Part shown: in pieces, positions 11,761 to 22,191 of the stretch
Layout of the letters: every line of letters starts with the position of its first letter
How positions within the stretch are numbered: the first letter of the stretch is position 1
Made by a program: the position numbers and the translations under genes
Notes under the pieces: generated by a model
Database searches by the model: none
Seen by the model: only the letters and a program-made list of their open reading frames with translations
Told to the model about the DNA's origin: nothing
Assembly (NCBI GenBank): GCA_007115705.1
Contig: QXEO01000344.1
Location: 124,001-188,000 of the forward strand
Reading direction: 5' to 3'
DNA length: 64,000 nucleotides
Origin: Dactylis glomerata
Lineage: Eukaryota; Streptophyta; Magnoliopsida; Poales; Poaceae

Positions 11761-14634
11761 CGACAAGGAAATAACGAGGGTTTCGGTTACATGTATGCAT
11801 CAGAGTTCCATAAACATCCATAAACATGATGACAAAAGTTGTCATTAGCCCCTCATCTACAAATGCCTACAGCAGCTGTCTGGTCACAAACAAATGACAG
11901 TGACAGAAAGCGCAAAACACATCCAAGAGTTGTAGCCTCACTTCACAGGGAAGTAAAACAGTGGTTGCAAAAGGACGAAGAAACAGCATCGCATCAAAAT
12001 ATAGATTCGAGTACTAAACGGATTACTTCATTCGTTTAGAAACAACACATCAATATTGTACACTCTTCAGATGGCAAACTTGATCGTCATAATCTCTGGG
12101 ACAACACTACAGAAAATAAAGTAGAAAAACCCGATACATGGCGCAGTCAAAACTTTGACGATTCCTGTGCCTCTCTCTCAAACTCCCAGTCAAAAATAGA
12201 TTATGCTGCTGCTCTCAGGTGTTCACCTCCTACCAAACCTCCCTCCGCCTCCCCTGCCACCACCTCCCCTGCCTCTACCACCAAAGCCGCCTCCGCCAAA
12301 TCTCCTGCCACCACCACCACCGCGGCCGCCACCACCATACCTCGACCCGCCACCCCTTGACTGCTGCTCCCTCTCTTGCAAAGCCGGCAGTTCCTTCACT
12401 TCATCAAGTGTCACACCAGCAGCGTTCTCCGCGCCTGCAGGTATCATCAAGAAGTTTTGAGTGGGCATTGGCATATACCAAAATACACAAGGGATGAGAA
12501 GCATTTTAACCTCCATTACATCAGATACAAGTGAAACAGTACCAAAAGGTATTACCTTGAAGATAATCTTGCACCTCTGCTGAAGGAACATCAAATACAG
12601 CGCCTTTCCCATCAGCTGTAAGGGCTACACCCTGTACATTTGAAAGTCTATCTTCTGGCATGAACCTTTTCAAAGTAGAAATAACATACCTGCACACATA
12701 ATTCATTTTTGAATCAGTCAGAAGAGATCCAATCAACACAAGACCTAAAATATCAGCAACTGGGAAAGTTAGATACTCACGATGGTGTATACATCGAGCT
12801 GCCAGTTGTAAGTTGTAATGTAGTGCAGTTCTCCATAGAAGAAAGCAAAGATCTCTTCTTTATGTCCGTGTAGCCCTAAGAAATACAATTTACGTTAAGT
12901 ATCATATTAACAGCAAGCATGACAGTACAATTATAAAACTATAGATAGAAAAAACTTACAACTGCCTTCGCAAGGGCTTTGGCAAGTAGATCAACTGCAG
13001 ACATGCTGGAAGAGCTTAACAGCTCCTCTGCTTGTTGCCGGAAAACAGGAATAACACTGCATTGCATCAATCCGCACAAGTTAATGGCACAATTCAATCC
13101 AACACATCACCTGTGAAGTACCAAGCATTAACTAATCAGAATATCTTACCTGTCAGACACAGTTGCAATGGCTTCTGCTGCTTCACTGCCAGCAGATTGT
13201 GCAACATCGCTAGGCTGCGGCGCAGATACATGTTCAAACTTCACCCCAGACTCCCTCTCTATTCTGGTCAAACCGAATTTATATCTGGGTTCAAAAAGCA
13301 TGACCGCAATGCCAGTATTCCCTGCTCTCCCTGTCCGACCTGACCGGTGGATGTAAGCTTCAACATCCTTTGGCGGCTCACACTAGTAATTTGGAATATT
13401 ATATCAGTGAGGTGATTGCATAGCTAGTAAAGTTAACCAACTGCAGAAAAATGGCATACCTGAATGATAAGCTGCACATCATTAATATCAAGGCCTCGCG
13501 CTGCCACATTTGTAGCAACCAAAACAGTGAACTTACCGCTTCTGAATCCAGCAATAACAACCTATAAAATCATCCGGTAATCAGATACACTAGGAACAGT
13601 TGCGCTGGACAGTTATAAGCACACAATAAACTGATAGACCGCAGGCTATAATTGCATGCCTTTAACAATTGTAGGTGAATAAAATCCAAAATTAGTAGTT
13701 CAAAAGTTTGTTTGCACATAGAACAGGACATTGTTTTACTTCAAGCACATGGGTCATGAAGACTGTAAGGACATAATGGTCGAAACAGAATCACTTACTT
13801 CACGTTGAGCTTGCGCAATATCTCCATGCAAGGCACGGGATCCAGGAATCAAGCCAGAGAGCTCTGATGCAGAATCTTTTGTCTCTGTGAAAATAATGGT
13901 TCGCCCTCCACTGAAACAACAATTTAAATATTATTATACAAACTGGTGAGAATTGTGTTATTGTACTATCGCGCATGAAGAATATATGATGGGAGTACAT
14001 ACTGGCTATAGCATCGAATGATGTCTGGAATAACCCGTTGCCTTGCAGCACGGTTACAAGGAAGAGCAAGATGCCTGACGGATGCACTAGCCTTCATTTT
14101 CTCGTTGCCAACAAGATCAACAGTCTTCTTGTCAGCTTTCAGGAACCTCATTGAGAGCTGTAATCATTCCATAGTATAGTTAGTCCATGTGCTCATTGAA
14201 AAAGATTATCAACAGGCTAACATTTTTTGTGTAAGTTGTTCATACCTTCTTGACCCACTCTGGCAGAGTAGCACTGAACAGAAGTGTCTGTACTTTTGTG
14301 ACATCTTCAACCTTGCCTGTTCAGAACAATGAAGGTATTTAGAAAAGATGGCAAGCAAGTGACATTCTAAGTAAAGCACTCAATAAAAGATGGATATCAC
14401 CATCAAGAAAATTATGTCGATTATATATAACCATGATAGGTCAAGAGACGTTACTGAACAAACGTTTAGTATAAGGGCGTACCAAGAATAAGCTCAACAT
14501 CATCAACAAATCCCATGTTAAGCATTTCATCAGCCTCATCAAGGACACGGAACTTCAAGGACTTCAAATTGAGTGTTCCCTTAACGATTAAATCCTGGGA
14601 AAGAGAGCAATACCGCAAACATGAGAACAAAATT
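11761..14634. repeat. 2,874-bp direct repeat, copy 2
   Basis: Identical to 7304-10177 in all parts compared. It begins immediately after the N and ends at AAAATT before the sequence switches to the unrecognised gene region. A true duplication old enough to have been fixed would normally show intron differences; none was seen. Confidence 0.95.
12223..14594 (-). pseudogene. Partial RH7-like helicase copy, exons 4-13
   Basis: By the fixed offset the exons are 14594-14483, 14316-14246, 14157-14003, 13910-13799, 13561-13460, 13382-13150, 13056-12960, 12875-12781, 12689-12556 and 12434-12223. The DEAD, SAT, motif V, motif VI, GUCT and Gly-rich tail parts are present. The Q motif, the Walker-type ARTGQGKT and PTRELANQ are absent because exons 1-3 are missing, so the copy cannot encode an active helicase. 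It is either a truncated duplicate or an assembly duplicate of the gene at 7766-11691. Confidence 0.85.
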
Positions 14635-14681
14635 CAAGTACATCACACATTGTTTTCTCTGCCATGGGTTCGTCGACGCCA

Positions 14682-16773
14682 TCACCTCCCATGGGTTTGA
14701 CATTGACAGTCTGCCAATCTACTTGCTGTGCTGAGAAATTTTCTCCTATCTGTCTCTACTACTGATGGTGGTTCTGCCCTTTGTTCAAAAAAATCTTGCT
14801 CCATTTGGCATTCCCATTGACAAGTATCATCGTTATCTGAGTCTGCTAACGTCCAGTCCTTCTTGGGGGTGGACTCCTTGTTGGTATACTTCTTGGGGGT
14901 GATCTTCTTTGTGGTTGACTTCTTGGGGGTGTTCTCCTCGGTGGTCTTCTTTGTGGTTGACTTCTTGGGGGTGTTCTCCTCGGTGGAATTCTTTGCGGTT
15001 GACTTCTTGGGGGTGTTCTCCTCGGTGGTCTTCTTTGTGGTTGACTTCTTTGGGGTCTTATCCTCGGTGGTCTTCTTTGTGGTTGACTTCTTGGGGGTGG
15101 TTTCCTCGGTGGTCTTCTTTGTGGTTGACTTTTTGGGGGTGGTTTCCTCGGTGGTCTTCTCTGTGGTAGACTTCTTTGGGGTGTTCTCCTCGGTGGTATT
15201 CTTTGTGGTTGACATCTTGGGGGTCTTATCCTCGGTGGTCTTCTTTGTGGTTGACTTTTTGGGGGTGGTTTCCTCGGTGGTCTTCTTTGTGGTTGACTTT
15301 TTGGGGGTCGTTTCCTCGGTGGTCTTCTTTGTGGTTAAGGGGGTGTTCTCCTCGGTGGACTTTTTTGTGGTTGACTGGGTGTTCTCCTCGGTGGTCTTCT
15401 TTCCGGTTGTCTTCTCGCGGGTGTTCTCCCCCTGGGTGGTCATCAACCACTCTGCCATAGACTGCGCCGAGGCGTTCTTTCTGGGACAGGTCCTCTTGCA
15501 TAGGAGCTTGCGGTCCCGACTCACACTATCTGTTGGAGTAACCTTTGCAGTATTCTTTGGACTATAATTTCGAGTGCCAACCTTACTAGGGCTGATCCAA
15601 TCCATGTAAGAACTAGGAATGTTCCCGTTACCTTCAGTTACACCATCCCCCTCTGGATCAGCACGGGTGCCTACGCAAGCGAGAAACAGTATATGGTTGC
15701 CCCCTCCATATTTCTCCAATGCCGCATCTAAATTAGGTTGACTGTTAACGCCAATCTCAATGTAATCATTGATTCTTCTATTCCATCACATATATTTTAC
15801 TTTTTGGTGAGATCCCAGCAGCAACTTTTCACTAAACTTTCCAATCAGTTCAGCTACTGGTATCCCCTTCTGGCGATCTATGTAGACATCAACATCATGT
15901 TTTTCAACAAGAACTTCTGAGCCATCATCCAGTTCTGCAGTGTAGGGGTCGAATGTGGCCACCATTCTCAAAAGAGGAGGAGGTTCAGCGGCAGCAGGTT
16001 TTTCAGCACCAGCAGCAGCAGGTTTTTCAATACCAGCAGGAGGTTCAGCAGCTGTATGATGTTTACCAGGAGCAGGTTTACCAATAGCAGCAGATTTACT
16101 GCTAGGATGTGTAGCAGCTTGAGCACCAGCAGCAGATTTTCTTTGATTACCAGCAGGAAATTTCTTGGATGCCCGGGCAACAACACCATCTCCTGTTCCA
16201 CCAATAATTTTAGCATGTAAAATGTGGCCAGGAGAGTCTGCAAACCTTTCCAATTGATCTTCAATCTTTTCCATGTCCACAGGTGTAACAACCCCCCGCG
16301 GTGATACCCATTCAAATTCTGTAGTTTGTGCGGAGCCCATTGGAACAATTCCACGAACAAGTTCAACCATCCCAGATAAAGACTTGAAGCTTCTTTCTGC
16401 AACGAGCAAGGTTACCTTACAACCCTCCACAGCTACGGAGTTCCCATTGTCAAACATACCAACGTACTCATGAATTTGTAGAGTGACGCTGTAATCTTTG
16501 CAAATCCTACTCGACACAAGGTTGGGGAAATAAGAAATGCTTGTTAGTGTTTGACTAACAAACATCTCTCAACGAAATATATCTTGATTTCCTACATCCA
16601 GCTAGCAGATACCGATGAAGAATGGTTAAATACATAAGAGAAGACAAGCTCACCTCCTCCGCCTGCTCAGGGTGAGACATGATTCCTGATTTGCAGGCCC
16701 TTCCATCCTCTGTGTTGCTCAGCTTGTCTCCCGGCGATGGCGATCTATCTCTGCGCAACGGCTCGCTCGACAT
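14682..16773 (-). pseudogene. Unrecognised gene, 14-aa repeats, one in-frame stop
   Basis: I do not recognise this protein. A first exon 16773-16654 (MSSEPLRRDRSPSP...) ends at GAG/GTGAGC in phase 0. A second exon can start at 16565 after a weak acceptor (GAGAG/ATG) and stays open to a TGA at 15788-15786. The same frame resumes at once, is open through 15719 and ends at 14682. The middle part has an Ala/Pro/Lys-rich linker and the segment YIDRQKGIPVAELIGKFSEK. The last third is a Lys/Thr/Glu tandem repeat followed by a short unique tail. One stop apart, it would be about 670 residues. Possibilities are a recent pseudogene, a sequence error, or an undetected intron. Its 3' end lies 48 bp from the suspicious repeat junction at 14634. 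Confidence 0.5.
14890..15345 (-). repeat. 42-bp coding tandem repeat (14 aa, about 10 units)
   Basis: The unit encodes TTPKKSTTKKTTEE with substitutions at the first residue (T, K or N) and the last (E or D). The order of variants T, T(D), K, N appears twice in a row, so a four-unit block (168 bp) seems to have been copied. No known domain is implied; the composition predicts a disordered, very basic stretch. Confidence 0.85.
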
Positions 16774-17287
16774 TCGGCATCACCGCGGGCCGTCGGGCGC
16801 GGGCACGCGAGCTTTAAGCAGCGCTATCTGTCTGTGTCGCCGCTGCCTCCGCCGCCGTCCTAGGGTTCAGGCAAGGTTAAGGGTGGGGGAACGAACTAGA
16901 TCTTGACCGTACACCGCTGCGTACTGAACTCGGTTACATCGAATTGCCACGCAGATTGACACGCTGGAACTAACAAGAAATGGAGAAATACTGACATGCG
17001 GGACCGCAGTGGGCCCAAAACGGGAGAAGTCACGGCAATATTTGGTTTGCCCTCATTTCGTCCAGAATGGGCCCTCTGAGGAATTACCTACCCAACTTTT
17101 CAAATAGCGTCTATTACAAGCAACAAAGGCACCTGTGAGCCTGTACCAAACAACTTGGTGACCGCAAACTGAATCGCCCGCCAGATCCACTCCCATCGTT
17201 GTGTGGGCCAGGGAAATTTTAACCCTCATAATCCGTTCTAGGACCCGCGGCGTGTTGTGCCTGGCGCACCAAGACCCGGAGACAACA
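16774..17287. other. 5' flank of the 16773 gene, no other gene
   Basis: This is the upstream region of the gene starting at 16773, GC-rich close to the start codon (16780-16880). I see no convincing TATA element and no coding sequence. Confidence 0.4.
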
Positions 17288-18029
17288 CAAACCGGTTGTG
17301 ATGATGGCAAACCCTATAGGCCAACCAGGTCGGCCTCTACCCCGCGCCGCACACCCCCGGGCGGGTGTGGGCCGGCCCGTTAGAGGTGGTCGAGGAGGAG
17401 AATTGGCAGGGAGGAAGAAGCTCGCCGGAAATGGAGAAAGGTAAGAGATGGAGGCTGACCGGGACCCTACTCGTCGTGGATAGATTCTCGTCGTCCGCGG
17501 CACCACGAAGTCGCCGATGCTGCGGCTGGCCGCGGTGGAGGCGGCGGAGCAGGCCCTAAAACTTACGGTTTGGGGGGTGCGGGCATCGGGTCTTAGGGTT
17601 AGAGGTGGAGGGCTCGCCGGCATCGATCGATGTGGGCTGTAGGAGGGTTGCCGGCAATAGAGGAAGGGGTTAGAGGGTACGATCGGCCGAGGGGGCAGCG
17701 GACCGGCGAAGGTGGTGGCTTGATGAGGGCGGGGCGGCGAGGTGGCGCTCGCGCCGCTGGCCACAGGTGGCATCGGCTGGCTGCTAGGCCGACAGGGAGG
17801 CGGGGGCGCCGATCAGGAAAAGAAATGGTGGCGGGCGAGGAAGGAAGAGGAAGACGGGAGGAGGAAGAAAGCCAGGAGGAGGGAGTTGGTGGTGGGCCAG
17901 CCCACTAGGGCACGCATGCCTAGACCGGGTGTGCGGCACTCTATCAGCGCCGACCAGTTTGATACATAGGCGCCCCCGAGATGATGCGGCTGGCCACGAC
18001 GGGTTGGGCTCGGGTGTGCCACACTGACA
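17288..18029 (+). repeat. Dispersed repeat, inverted relative of 4101-5090
   Basis: Positions 17288-17600 match 4800-5085 read on the opposite strand (CCAACCAGGTCGGCC, then GTGTGGGCCGGCC, then GGTGGTCGAGGAGGA). The remainder is GC-rich with overlapping open frames on both strands and no domain. It is likely a non-autonomous transposable element, but neither terminus was identified. Confidence 0.5.
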
Positions 18030-18947
18030 AGTATGTAGCATTGTTTTTTTAGAGAATCCACATATTTTATTAATCAAAAATTCAGTTATAATAAGCAATA
18101 TATGTGGAAATTAAAAGATAGACCAGGATAAAATAATTATCCTCAATTTGCAGATAAATTCTAAAAGATCGAGAAATACAAAACGATCCCTATGGTTTCC
18201 TACAACCACCGTAGCGAACGGCTGCCACTGAGACCAATGCCGGAAGAGACGTCAAGCCTCGACCATTGCAAGATCCGAGAAAGCACCATCACAAATGAGG
18301 CTTTATGAGTCGATGAACATGCTGCTGCACGCAGCGAGACACATGTTGATTTGGCATGTCGGCCGGGGGACACCCTCGTGCTGTCTTGGACTAAGATCTG
18401 TCGCCTCCCACCGACATAATCGGATAAGAACGCTAAATCCCCCACCTCTGAACCAATATCCTCACTCCAGAAGAACCACCTCGCCCCGGTCATCATCGTC
18501 GTAGCGGATAACCATGAATGGCAGTAACACACCGAGAAACTAATCTCACCAAATCTAAAGATGGGCAAGAAGACCAAGCTGTCAATTTGAAGGACCGGTC
18601 AGCATATGTTGCCATCAACTTCGAGACACCATCCTAAAGATTGTCGCCAATGTGGGAGTAGAGTTGACATAGATTTGTTCGCTTGGACGCCGCTCCCACC
18701 ATCCCAATGACATGTCAAAGGAGACTAAACCTAACCCTAACTACTAGGCCAGAAAGGAGAAACGAGGTCCCTCTCCCTCCTATTGCTGCCAGAGTGGCAA
18801 GTGGATGGAGATGGGACCAGGACCAACGTCCAGGCCGGTAGAGATCAGGAGGAGCTGGGGCATCACCTCCTGTTGAGAAGAGGTGGAGGGCAAAACATGG
18901 AGTGTTTTCTTTGTGTTCGATTCGAATTTTGATAGTATGTAGCGTTG
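18030..18947 (-). mobile_element. Retroposon insertion with 14-bp TSD and poly(T) start
   Basis: AGTATGTAGCATTG (18030-18043) and AGTATGTAGCGTTG (18934-18947) flank an 890-bp insert that begins with a T run on the plus strand, that is, a poly(A) tail if the element reads on the minus strand. These are the marks of target-primed non-LTR retroposition. No reverse transcriptase motif is visible, so it is a truncated LINE or a non-autonomous retroposon. Confidence 0.7.
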
Positions 18948-19179
18948 TTGTGCACAATGCTAAGAGGGTGTTTGGTTCAGCTTTTACCTTGGACTTCCAG
19001 GGTTATAAACCAAAGCTGAAATAAACAGCAAAAAATAACATGTCGAATGTCTTTATTTGCACTAGTACGTGCAATTTTGAACACGCCGGACCTTATTTGC
19101 ACTAGGAGGTCAAAGCGCGTCGAAAGGCGCTTTTACCGCGGCTTGCTGCTTTGCACACATCCCAGATGGCGTGTAGATA
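18948..19179. other. Short unassigned segment
   Basis: The text AAGAGGGTGTTTGGTTCAGC near 18963 resembles a common grass MITE terminus (GGGTGTTTGGTTC), but I found no paired end. No gene is visible. Confidence 0.3.
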
Positions 19180-20498
19180 ACACCCCGTTGGGAACCCCAA
19201 GAGGAAGGTATGATGAGCACAGCAGCAAGTCTTCCCTTAGTTGTGAAACCAAGGTTTATCGAACCAGTAGGAGAAAGCCAAACTTTAGAAGGTTGATGCT
19301 CTCTAGCTTCACGACAGCTCCGGACAATTTATAAGGCGCCTCGTCCAGGGTTTTGCTTTGCACCAGCAACAACGTGGAACCTGCACACAACACAACCAAA
19401 TACTTTGCCCGAACTTACGATGAGGTTGTCAATCTCACCGGTTTGCTGTAAACAAAGGATTGAGCGTATCAAGTGGTAAAAGGTAATAGTATGCAAGAAA
19501 GTAAACAGTGCGAGTAAAAGTAAACGGTAGTAGCAATGTAAAGGAAATTGGACCGGGGTCCACAGCTCACTAGTGGTGTCTCTCCATAAGATAAATAACA
19601 ACATGCTGGGTAAATAAATTATAGTTGGGCAATTGATAGAATAAAGATAACGTGCATATGTCATGAGGATCACTATGAGATTCACTCTGGGCATTACGAC
19701 AAAATACATAGACCGTAATCCAACTGCATCTATGACTAATAATCCACCCTCCGAATGTCGTCCGAGCAAACATTGGGTATTAAGTTGCGAACAACGGATA
19801 ACTGCATTAAGCAAAGTGCGTAATGTAAACAAAGCAAATGTCCTTGGACACAAGAATGTTGTTTTCTCCCTAGTGGCAATAGCACATATACAACCTTAGA
19901 GGTTTTTGTCACTCCCCCAGATTACTAGAGGCATGAACCCAACTATCGAGCATAAATACTCCCTCTTGGAGTCACTAGCATCTACTCGGCCAAGATATCT
20001 ACTAGCAACGGAGAGCATGCAAGATTATAAACAACATGGAGATAACATAAAGATAATAATTCAGCACATCAACTTGATATAGTACCAATACTCATCGGAT
20101 CCCAACAAACACAACATGTAGAATTACACAAAGATGATCCTGATCATGTAGGGCAGCTCACAAGATCTAAACATGAAGCACATGGTGGAGAAGACGACCA
20201 TCTAACTACTGCTATGGACCCGTAGTCCAAGGTAGACTACTCACACATCACTCCGAAGGCGACCATGGTGGTGGAGAAGGCCTCCGGCAAGGATTCCCCT
20301 CTCCGGCAGGGTGCCGGGAAGAGCTCCTGGATCCTCCCGATCTCGTGTCAACGATGGTGGCGGCTTGCAGTATGTTTCAAGGAAAATTGATCGGGCGTTA
20401 GGTTTTTCCCGTCGAGGGGAATACATAGGCGGAAGGGCGGTGTCAGGAGGTGGGCTAGGCGGCCTCACCCCCTGGTGGTGCGGGCTAGGGCTAGGCCG

Positions 20499-22177
20499 TG
20501 ATGGCGCGGTGATGATGATGCTAGAAAGCTTGATTGCGTTTGTTGATGAAGTAAAATGACCGGCCAGTTGGAAACCCCAAGAGAAGGTTTGATGAATATA
20601 GCAGCAAGTTTTCCCTCAGTTATGAAACCAAGGTTATCAATCTAGTAGGAAAAAGACAATACTCCAGAAGGTGATGCTTGATAGCCTAGTGACACTCCAA
20701 CAAGGGCGCCGTTAACGATTTCTTGTTAGCGCGTCTTCAACTAGTAGCAACGTGGAACCTGCACACAACACAACCAAATACTTTGTTCCCAACTTACGAT
20801 GAGGTTGTCAATCTCACCGGTTTACTTGAAACAAAGGGTATGAGTGTATCGAGTGGAAAGTGATAGTAGTATGCGAGTAAAGTAAACAATGCGAGTAAAG
20901 TAAACAGGTGATCGCAATATAATGGAAATAGGACTGGTGTCCACAGTTCAATAGTGGTGTCTCTCCATAAGATAAAATAACACATGCTGGGTAAACAAAT
21001 TACAGTTGGGCAATTGATAGAATAAAGACACCGTGCATGTCGAGAGGATCACTATGAGATTTACTCTGGGCATTACAACAAGATACATAGACCGCCATCC
21101 AACTGCATCTATGACTAATAATCCACTTGTGGCGAATCAATCCAAGAACTCCACAAGTATTAAGTTGCGAACAACAGACAACTGCATTAAGCAAAGTGTG
21201 TAATGTAAACAAAGCATATGCCCTTGAGCATATGAATGTTGTTTTCTCCCTAGTGGCAACAGTACATCTACAACCTTAGAGGTTTCTGTCACTCCCCCAT
21301 ATTAAATAGAGGCATGAACCCACTATCAAGCATAAATACCCCCTCTTAGAGTCACTAGCAACTACTCGGCCAAGATAGCTACTAACAACGCAGAGCATGC
21401 AAGATCATAAACAACATAGAGATAACATAAGATAATATTCAGCACATCAACTCAATCATAACACCAATATTCATCGGATCCCAACAAACACAACCTGTAG
21501 AATTACATAATGGTAGTCTCGATCATGTAAAGCAGCTCACGAGATCTAAACATGAAGCACATGGTGGAGAAGACAACCATCTAGCTACTGCTATGGACTC
21601 ATAGTCCAAGGTAGACTACTCACTCATCGCGCCGGAGGCAAGCATGGCGATGAAGAAGACCTCTGGTGGCGATTCTCCTCTCCGGCAGGGTGCCGGGAAG
21701 AGCTTCTGGACCCTCCCGATCTCGGGTCGACGATGGCGGCGGATCGCGATATGTTTCTGGAAAAGTGATCGGGTTTTTAGGTTTTTCCCGTTGGGGGGTC
21801 TTTATAGGCGAAGGGGCGGCGCCAGAGGTGGACCAGGGAGCCCTCACCACAGGTGGGTGCGGGCCAGGGGCAGGCCGCGCCCCCTGGTGGTGTGGTCGCC
21901 CTGGGGCCCTTCTCCGTCTCCTCTTCGGTTCTCTAGAAGCTTTGATAAATTTCTGGATGTTCGGCTTTTGTTTCGTCCAATTCTGAGAATATTTACTTTG
22001 TAACTTTTCTAAAACACAAAAACAGCAGAAAACAGGGAACTGGCACTGTGGCATCTTGTTAATAGGTTAGTTCCGAAAAATGCATAAAAATGCCACGAAG
22101 TGTAACGAAACACTAAGCAAATGGTGTAAAAACAAGCATGGCGCATCAAAAATTATAGATACGTTAGAGACGTATCA
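20499..22177 (-). repeat. 3' LTR of element B
   Basis: It starts TGATGGCGCGGTG and ends GAGACGTATCA on the plus strand and is the same length as its partner at 27364-29042. The adjoining inner sequence is the polypurine tract, which fixes the orientation. Confidence 0.9.
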
Positions 22178-22191
22178 CCATCCCCAAGCTT
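22178..22191 (-). other. Polypurine tract of element B
   Basis: On the minus strand it reads AAGCTTGGGGATGG immediately before the 3' LTR. It is the expected primer site for plus-strand DNA synthesis. Element D has almost the same sequence at 46322-46340. Confidence 0.75.

Noticed and set aside
11161..11848. Long plus-strand frames opposite helicase exon 1
   Set aside because: They are the antisense of the Lys/Glu/Ser-rich helicase N-terminus, have no domain and run across the N.
14890..15345. CRISPR-like regular repeat
   Set aside because: Units are contiguous with no unique spacers, in coding frame, in a plant genome.
14863..15567. 234-codon hydrophobic plus-strand frame (FFVVDFLGV repeats)
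   Set aside because: It is the reverse strand of the Lys/Thr/Glu repeat; the minus-strand frame extends further into unique sequence on both sides.
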